Below are positions 58,011-64,000 of a DNA stretch of 64,000 nt, piece by piece (position 1 is the first letter of the stretch; every line of letters begins with the position of its first letter). The position numbers were made by a program, and so were the translations under genes. Location of the stretch: assembly GCA_011032825.1 (NCBI GenBank), contig JAADJZ010000013.1:558001-622000 (forward strand). The letters run 5' to 3'. The notes under the pieces are model-generated. The model made no database searches, had not been told where the DNA came from, and worked only from the letters and a program-made list of their open reading frames with translations. Source of the DNA: Massariosphaeria phaeospora. Its lineage: Eukaryota > Ascomycota > Dothideomycetes > Pleosporales.

Positions 58011-58850
58011 ATGAAGCACTTATAGCTACTTTACTCTTGCTCGGCGCGAGCGCACACTGTACCCTCTTCCCTACCCCCAGCCCACCCACAACCCCCCTCT
58101 AACACCCCCCAGACGTCTTCACCCGCCTCGTCATCAACAACACCGTCAGCAGCGACTACCAATACATCCGCGACGTCCTCCCCCGCTTTTCCGGCGGTCT
58201 CTGAGGCCGCTCCTCCCCCGTCTTCGGCCTCTCAAACCCCGACATCGTCTGCGGCTCCTCTGCCTTCCCCATCCGCCACCCAGCCATCCAAACCGCCACC
58301 ATCGTTGCCGGCTCCGACGCCTCCTTCGAGCTCTCCGGCCCGTGGTTCGAAGGCGAGGATCGCCCCTACATCTACCACGACGGGCCTGGCCAGGTCTTCC
58401 TGTCGAAGTTGCCGGAGGGTCTGAAGGATCTGAGCGCGTACGATGCCAGCGGGGATTTCTTCAAGATCGCGTATGCGGGGCCGGCGGACGACGCGCAGTG
58501 GAGTCTGAACGGCACGTATGGGATGAACTTTATGGTGCCGCGGACGACGCCGCCGGGGAAGTATGTGCTGCGCATTGAGCAGTTCCTGGCGAGTGCGACG
58601 AAGGGGGACAGTCAGTGGTTTGTGAGTTGTGCGTATGTGGAGGTTGTGGGGTCGGGGGGTGGTGCGCCGGGGCCGTTTGTGAGGTTTCCGAATGCGTATA
58701 AGGAGGATGATCCGAGTGAGTGTTCTGGTTTTGCGGGATATAACGAGGAGAGCTGACTTTTTAGGTATCTGGTTCTTTGACGAGAAGCTGGGGAGAGTGC
58801 CGGAGCTTAGCAAACATGTTGAACAAAAGCCGTGTGTTTGGTCAGGGTGA
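58011..58850 (+). pseudogene. AA9 lytic polysaccharide monooxygenase, disabled
   Basis: Three AA9-like exons can be drawn: 58011-58058, 58113-58715 and 58765-58850, with introns of 54 and 49 nt. The mature start is recognisable: a signal-peptide-like ATLLLLGASA then His1-Tyr across the first junction, followed by FTRLVINNTVSSDYQYIRDV. The second copper His is in YHDGPGQVFLSKLP; the C-terminal half (GKYVLRIEQFLASATK, QWFVSCAYVEVVG) also fits. Two lesions: the ATG at 58011 is out of frame with the rest (TAG at 58023-58025 follows it), implying a 1-nt indel in the signal peptide, and a TGA at 58202-58204 interrupts the second exon. The axial copper Tyr position reads Phe. An intact enzyme of this family would oxidatively cleave cellulose or hemicellulose. 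Confidence 0.8.
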
Positions 58851-58951
58851 AGACAGTTGCTCGGTTTTGAGAGGAGACGCGGATGTTTTGGGTGCGAAGA
58901 AGCATATAGTAGTCCTGAATTTATCCTGCTAAATCAGGGAATGTTTGACGA

Positions 58952-60487
58952 CTACGTGTCGCAAATTCTTAGTCGCCCTTTTTGAGAATTGACTCTTGCA
59001 CGGGTAGCACTCAAATGTTCACAGAGCAGATCACCCGTCGTCAAGCCTGTTTCTCTCTGCACAAGCTCTAAAATTGCTTCGTATGTGAACCGCACCACAT
59101 ACAAAGCGCCGTCAGCCTGTGGTGTCTTGTATACAGCCACATGACCTGGGCCAAAGCTCCACCGGTTACCGTGATAACTCGTATAATGAACCATCTCTTT
59201 ACATCGGTTCCTCCCATATTTGATCAGAAGATTGGGTTCCCAGACAAGGTGCCCAGAACACTTTTCGCAGATATCCTCGAGACATATCATTAGGCCCGGT
59301 TTCCCAGACCAGTAAGAGGAATCCGGTAATGAGCGTAGGCACTTCGGGCATCTTGGGGTGAGCGCAGAGACTTGAACGGTTTCAAACTCCACAAAATGCT
59401 GGCTGGCTTTACTTCTCTTGCCAATGACCCTATTAAGACCCCTTTTGGTTTCACGCGACAGAGTTTTGTCGAGCGTAAGACTGTAAGCGACGACACTTAC
59501 AGTGCAAATACACAGCTCACGCCAACATGCACGGAGCACGTGACGAGTTAGTAGATCGTCTGTAATATCATAGTCGACATCGATGTTTGGACCCTCTTTG
59601 CAGAGCGAGAGCAAAGAGTATATGCGATCCTTTCTGATAGCACATTCCTGGCCACCGAAGGTGGCGAGCAAGTCTATCAGGCTCCCTTTCTGGGTACTTT
59701 TCGGGTCGTCGATCTTGAGCACTTTACCCAGTTCTTGAAGCTTGTACCACGGGCTATTGATGAGTGATAGCGACCATCTTGTACGTACAATTGTGCGAAT
59801 CAAGGAAGCAAGGCCCATCTCTTCTTCCCGTACTAGCACAGTCACATCCTTTGCAAGTAACATCTCTTGAATGATCCAGCCTCGCTTCCAATATTGATTC
59901 GTGACAAAATCTTGACGGGCTTTCATCTTGTGAGTATCTTCCCAAAAGTATGGTCGAGATCGCCTAGGCTCATTCGAGCTTGTTTCATTGCCTTCTTCGA
60001 TATAGTGCATGTAGGCGACAAACGCTGCGATAGACGCGGTATTTCCAAGCCAGGCGATCACTCCTTTCGCCTGAGAATAGATAGTACCCATTTGCCGTAC
60101 CTGGTGGTTCCGTTCTTTGGTGTTCGATTGATCGATACATAGAGCATCTATCCAAATGGGTCTGTGTGCAAACTTTCTTCTTGCTACTTTGAGAAATTCC
60201 CACAAGTTTGGTCGTATGAGAAACGGCTTATTGTTGATATATATTTGCGCCATCTTGTCATCTGGTAATGGTGGACCCCATACATAGGAGAGGCAGGTGT
60301 AGTCCGAATCGACCGTATCATGGTATATCTCGCATCGTACGGGACCATTCAGCTGTGAGACATCTGGGAGAAACTTTATCAGACGAAATGAAGGCTTTTC
60401 GTGATCAAGGGGTTGGTGTTTAAAGAAAGGTGATCCGTCGTCCTCGGGTTCCTCTGCATTCTCCCAATACAATAGATAGTTTTCCAT
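58952..60487 (-). CDS. HET-domain protein
   Basis: 511 aa from the ATG at 60487; the frame is open to 60592 but only from a GTG. The HET domain shows all three blocks: YTCLSYVWG (63-71), IWIDALCIDQSN (111-122) and ERNHQVRQMGTIYSQAKGVI, then WKRGWIIQEML. The C-terminal third contains two Cys pairs, CPKC and CEKC about 30 residues apart, which could bind zinc. HET proteins trigger cell death after fusion of incompatible hyphae and more generally act in fungal self/non-self recognition; they are numerous and polymorphic. It converges on the AA9 pseudogene, 101 bp between the ends. Confidence 0.92.
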   Translation of the reverse strand: MENYLLYWENAEEPEDDGSPFFKHQPLDHEKPSFRLIKFLPDVSQLNGPVRCEIYHDTVDSDYTCLSYVWGPPLPDDKMAQIYINNKPFLIRPNLWEFLKVARRKFAHRPIWIDALCIDQSNTKERNHQVRQMGTIYSQAKGVIAWLGNTASIAAFVAYMHYIEEGNETSSNEPRRSRPYFWEDTHKMKARQDFVTNQYWKRGWIIQEMLLAKDVTVLVREEEMGLASLIRTIVRTRWSLSLINSPWYKLQELGKVLKIDDPKSTQKGSLIDLLATFGGQECAIRKDRIYSLLSLCKEGPNIDVDYDITDDLLTRHVLRACWRELCICTVSVVAYSLTLDKTLSRETKRGLNRVIGKRSKASQHFVEFETVQVSALTPRCPKCLRSLPDSSYWSGKPGLMICLEDICEKCSGHLVWEPNLLIKYGRNRCKEMVHYTSYHGNRWSFGPGHVAVYKTPQADGALYVVRFTYEAILELVQRETGLTTGDLLCEHLSATRARVNSQKGRLRICDT

Positions 60488-61337
60488 CTTTCTTAAGAGA
60501 CTTGGATCTAGTTTAGTGGAAAGCTGACGAAAGGTACATTGTGGCACCGGATACTTGTGGGCAAATGCGCGTACTTCATATGCGAGAGGCACCGACTCTG
60601 GCAGTGGGGCAGTGCAAGGCTGAAGGGGCTGAGCGACCGCGTCGACACTCTGCGAGAGCTGCTATTCGGCCACTCTGCACTTTACAGTTTCCAGTTTGGG
60701 GAATACGATGCTTTTGGAAGCCAGTTTTTTAGTCCGGCTTAAGTCCAAGATTGCATGCCAGGTTTGGGCAGTTTCCGAAGCCATGTGCAAGGAGAATAGC
60801 GAGAAGAAGAAGACTTTGGCTGCGGTATGTTAACAGCATTTGGTGTCTTTGTAACATGCCGAATAGTGTATTGTCGATAAGGTGGAAGTACTAGAAGGAG
60901 AAATAGGTCAGCACTTTAGATTGAAAAACCCTTGCCTAGAAATCAAGCCTACTAGCCCAATTGGGGCTAGATCTGGCACTAGTCCAGTTAATCTAAGCTC
61001 ACCCCGCACTAGAGGTCTCTGCAACACTCCTTGAGCATAGGTGAATGATTCGTCAGTGCAAAATAGGGAGTAGAAGCGTTTCGGCCAAAGCTATTCATAT
61101 GCCTATGAACGAGATTTCCACCTCGTCGAAGAACAAGAGAGTCTCGAAATTAACATGAATATACGCATTCGCTGGGATAACATTGAATGAGTGGCTAGGC
61201 ACCTCCAAATGAGAGATCTACCGGAAACAAAAGCTTTACGAAAGGTACACGCAAGAAAAGATCAACCAAACAGATGGCCCCGCTGGTCCACACGCAACCG
61301 TCCCGCCGCCCCATCTTCAATCCTCGTCAACTACCCA
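60488..61337. other. Intergenic, 850 bp, no gene seen
   Basis: Includes an inverted repeat CTAGCCC-AATT-GGGGCTAG at about 60954-60972. No gene recognised. Confidence 0.5.
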
Positions 61338-61760
61338 TCAATTACAGCCTGAGCACCCACAGCTTCCACAGTTCCCATCTCCGATCCCGCAGTTGCTATC
61401 CGGTACCACCGCAGAATGGCAATCCGCATCAGCAGCACAGCTAGTCCAATCCCCTACGCCCTGGTTCTTCGCGAGCCAGCACCAGTTGCCGCCATCAGTG
61501 CACTCCTTCCAGCAATACCCCTTTGTGCAGCCGAACTGCTTGTCGGCGCAAGATCGCTTGTCCAAAATAGTGTCTCGCTTTCTGGCGAGGGTGAGGCGGA
61601 GAGGGTGCTCGACGCATTTGCGGACGTCGGAGGGTGAGATGTCGGGCGAGAGAGCGGTGAGGTCGGTGGGGCCGCCGAGAGTGAGGCATTCGTCGGCTGG
61701 GGCTGCGAGGATGGAGGTCGCGCTGGTGATGAGGACGAGGAGGGTGGTGGTGAACTTCAT
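61338..61760 (-). CDS. Cys-rich small secreted protein, 140 aa, with a propeptide
   Basis: Signal peptide in the first 20 residues (MKFTTTLLVLITSATSILAA). A stretch of about 48 residues follows and ends in dibasic KR sites (ARKR and LDKR), likely Kex2 sites. The mature region begins at SCADKQFGC and holds 12 of the 14 cysteines, in the pattern C-x6-C-x4-C-x3-C-x6-C-x-W, then GVGDWTSCAADADC, and a terminal Gly-Cys cluster. A spliced 5' leader is likely (next entry). The Cys/Trp pattern recalls small fungal secreted proteins of the IDI-2 type, from memory only. Host interaction or antimicrobial roles are possible but not shown. Confidence 0.8.
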   Translation of the reverse strand: MKFTTTLLVLITSATSILAAPADECLTLGGPTDLTALSPDISPSDVRKCVEHPLRLTLARKRDTILDKRSCADKQFGCTKGYCWKECTDGGNWCWLAKNQGVGDWTSCAADADCHSAVVPDSNCGIGDGNCGSCGCSGCN

Positions 61761-61774
61761 GATGAGGGTTTGGT

Positions 61775-61866
61775 CTGTGTCGGAACGGTCAGTCCGGTGT
61801 TCCTTGGCATGGAAAGGTTGGGAAGAAAAAGAAGAAGAAGAAGAAGAAGGAAGAGATAGATCTTAC
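61775..61866 (-). other. Predicted 5' UTR intron of the Cys-rich gene
   Basis: GTAAGATCT donor, CTGAC branch site and GACACAG acceptor on the minus strand, ending 14 bases before the ATG. It contains the GAA microsatellite at 61831-61849 (CTT on the coding strand), which serves as a pyrimidine tract. A TATATAAG box at 61989-61996 (minus) lies upstream. Confidence 0.55.
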
Positions 61867-62863
61867 AGATAGGACTTCTTTGAAGGGGGTGGTGAATTGG
61901 CGGGGGTCGATTGAAGCGGGTTGACTTGTAGAACGTTGTGGTGAGGTTTGCTGCTTGCTGTGTCCCTTGGTAGGGAAGGTATCCATCTCTTATATACAAC
62001 TCCAGGTACTATTCCAGTCCACAACCCCTTCGAAGCTCACTCTACACAGCCCTTTCAGGCACACAGGGGCCTTAACATTGACTCACGTATTCTCTACCAA
62101 ACTCCTCAAACAGGAGTCTATTTGCCACCTCTAACCAGGTGAGGCGGACAGGAGTAAGTCAGACAGCGACGAATACGAATCCAAGCCGCCTAGAAGTTGG
62201 TATCCATCAGCAATCATCACCTCACACGTGCGGATATATCACGATACCCAAGCGCCCAAGCTAAGATATGCTATATAATCTGATGGATCAATAAGAGTCG
62301 TCCAGTCATTGCTCACTATGTTGACTACCCAATGATATTTGAAGCATTACCCAGTATGGTAGATACAGCAAAGGTGTGTAAAGATAAATGTTGTCCGTTC
62401 ACATATGGCTCAAATGCTGCATGCTGTTAAGAGGATCGGATTGTCTTGGGTCAGTGAGGTCGTATGCTATTAATACCCACCAGCGAAAGGCCCGCCGAAC
62501 GACGCACATGGACAACACACTCCTTAGCATCGACACTGCCACGAATAAACGCTACATCGCAGACCAATGTGGATTAGGCCTGCCAAGATAACCGAAAACA
62601 CCGACATATGACGAAAAGACGCGACCCGAAAAGGCCTCAAGCTAGGACTTCGAAGGATTTTCACAGTTGCGTTGGCAGCAGCTTCTCGTAGTGTTCCATC
62701 ATGTGTTGTCCGTTGAACAAGCCTTGATGGATACGTGACGCCTTACGGCGTCCCGGCGGCCTGAGACATCGTGTTTTGAATTAGGCGTGCCGGTTTGGAG
62801 AATCGAGATATGGGGGCGGATTTGGGAAGGGGGACGACCTCGAGTTGAAATGTTTGTAGATAA
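61867..62863. other. Intergenic, about 1 kb, no gene seen
   Basis: Promoter of the Cys-rich gene (minus-strand TATATAAG at 61989-61996) and the 3' flank of the right-edge gene. Confidence 0.5.
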
Positions 62864-64000
62864 TTACATGAGAGAGGTAGTACCACGCCATTTATCCTCT
62901 ACATGGGACATGACTTGCAGCACTCTAGCATGCAGATCGAGTTTCCCAAGGGTGATATCCCATGTGCCAGCTTCGCAACACAGACAATGCCCCATAGTGC
63001 GGTCAAGCCCATTACCTGACCGCTCCACAAGTCCATTACTCATATGAAAGTGACGTAATGAATGCTCGTCCCTCTTCACTCGCACATGTCCTCCTGTCAA
63101 GACAGCAACTGCATCCTCAAAACCCAGACTGACCAGACATTGGAAAGCCCACCGCTCGTATATTGCGCGTAGAGAGACGTAATCATTGCCAGTAACGCAC
63201 TGCAAGATCCAGAGTGATTCTTGAAGAGAAGAACAACAACGTGCATACTCAAGTACAGCATAGAGGGAAGAGTACACGCCAATAATGCTTTCTACAAAAT
63301 CGAGGATGACTGTGGGGTTGGCGAGTTCGGGTGCAATTGAGATGATTAAAACAAGCCGAACCCCGAAGAATTCGATAGAGGGATTTATCTCCTGAAGCAT
63401 TGCGAGGAGTGTATGGCGGACAAGCCTTTCGATTCTGCTTGCGCTGATTCCAGAACGTACCGCGTTCAGAGCTAATTTGACCAGTATACTACCCGTGTCA
63501 CACTCTACTCGAGTCGTAATATAAGCAAACTTGTTATGGGCGCAAGATTCCCCAGAGCATCCATTCTGACGGCGAAGTTCGATGTAAAATTGCCCATCTT
63601 CGTAGTTTTCGGCTCTTTTACCAACTTCGCGGAAGATCTCTTCGAGACGATGGCGTGCAGGCCCTGGAAAAGAAGGCACCAAAGGTGAAGCAGCAAAGTC
63701 GACGAATGAGGGCCACCAATGGCATTTCGAGAGCGAGGGACTTCCTGGCATTTGACTAGAAGCGGGAAGTACCGTGATTGGCAATGTCCGGTACAGATTA
63801 TATGCTGAATCCTCTAAAGTTGGCGGAGCTGCGGTTCTTGGGATCGAAGTGCTAGAGGAAACCACACCATGAAGGTTGCTTAGTACTGGAGAAGGGGTAA
63901 AACCAGGTAACGGGGTCAGGAGAGGTCTCCAGAGACTCTGATCGTCTGGTCTTTGTATAAGGTCGTCTACAGTACCGGCGAATAATACACAGGCTGATGA
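62864..64000 (-). CDS. Unrecognised protein, open to the right window edge
   Basis: The frame ends at TAA 62866-62864 and stays open for 378 codons to base 64000, so the 5' end is outside the window. The peptide has a Pro/Ser-rich first part (WRPLLTPLPGFTPSPVLSNL, then PLVPSFPGPARHRLEEIFRE), a Cys/His stretch (RRQNGCSGESCAHNKFAYIT) and helical hydrophobic segments (SRIERLVRHTLLAMLQEINP, then VILDFVESIIGVYSSLYAVL). The uninterrupted length supports a real gene. The layout recalls fungal regulators that carry a DNA-binding domain at the N-terminus and an uncharacterised C-terminal region, but no such domain is visible here. Confidence 0.6.
   Translation of the reverse strand, partial: SSACVLFAGTVDDLIQRPDDQSLWRPLLTPLPGFTPSPVLSNLHGVVSSSTSIPRTAAPPTLEDSAYNLYRTLPITVLPASSQMPGSPSLSKCHWWPSFVDFAASPLVPSFPGPARHRLEEIFREVGKRAENYEDGQFYIELRRQNGCSGESCAHNKFAYITTRVECDTGSILVKLALNAVRSGISASRIERLVRHTLLAMLQEINPSIEFFGVRLVLIISIAPELANPTVILDFVESIIGVYSSLYAVLEYARCCSSLQESLWILQCVTGNDYVSLRAIYERWAFQCLVSLGFEDAVAVLTGGHVRVKRDEHSLRHFHMSNGLVERSGNGLDRTMGHCLCCEAGTWDITLGKLDLHARVLQVMSHVEDKWRGTTSLM

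Noticed and set aside
58232..58813. 193-codon minus-strand frame
   Set aside because: Antisense to the AA9 remnant; Arg/His-rich composition typical of a shadow frame.

Overview
The window is nuclear DNA of a filamentous ascomycete (Pezizomycotina). Evidence: genes split by short GT-AG introns (mostly 45-60 nt, many with a CTAAC/CTGAC-type branch site), a fungal GATA factor, a HET-domain protein, an AA9 polysaccharide-monooxygenase gene, a cutinase-family protein and other secreted proteins. The overall gene set and degenerate AT-rich inverted-repeat elements fit a Dothideomycete; that class call is inference. No rRNA, tRNA, CRISPR or bacterial-type feature was recognised.

Layout. 0-10 kb: a left-edge astacin-like secreted protease, an AreB/Gzf3-type GATA factor, signal-recognition-particle subunit SRP68 and, divergent from it, a mitochondrial PPR protein carrying an internal minisatellite. 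10.4-21.6 kb is more plastic: three copies of one roughly 215-bp inverted-repeat element, a zinc-finger/ankyrin protein whose first codons lie inside one copy and whose C-terminus is cut by an in-frame stop, a secreted S10 carboxypeptidase-like protein, and a divergent pair of small secreted-protein genes of which one is interrupted by two stops. 22.6-43.7 kb is mostly housekeeping: GYP10-type TBC Rab-GAP, MMS1/DDB1-family propeller protein, F-box-like protein, RRG7, MED21, lysyl-tRNA synthetase, a membrane-anchored orphan, MCH1-like transporter and TMS1/serinc. 43.9-64 kb mixes small orphans with secreted or detoxifying enzymes (glyoxalase-fold protein, secreted EEP-family phosphodiesterase, epoxide hydrolase, cutinase-family protein), two broken genes (a small orphan and an AA9 LPMO), a HET protein, a Cys-rich secreted protein and an unidentified gene leaving the right edge.

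Exon structures were worked out by hand from splice signals plus reading-frame continuity and are given per gene; all listed joins keep frame. The most interesting items are: the mobile-element-supplied start codon of the zinc-finger/ankyrin gene; four in-frame stops in three genes that all could come from C-to-T changes; a helix with nine glycines at exact i+4 spacing in an otherwise unknown protein; the AA9 pseudogene; and a twice-frameshifted small gene with an intact TATA box. No multi-gene novel system was evident.
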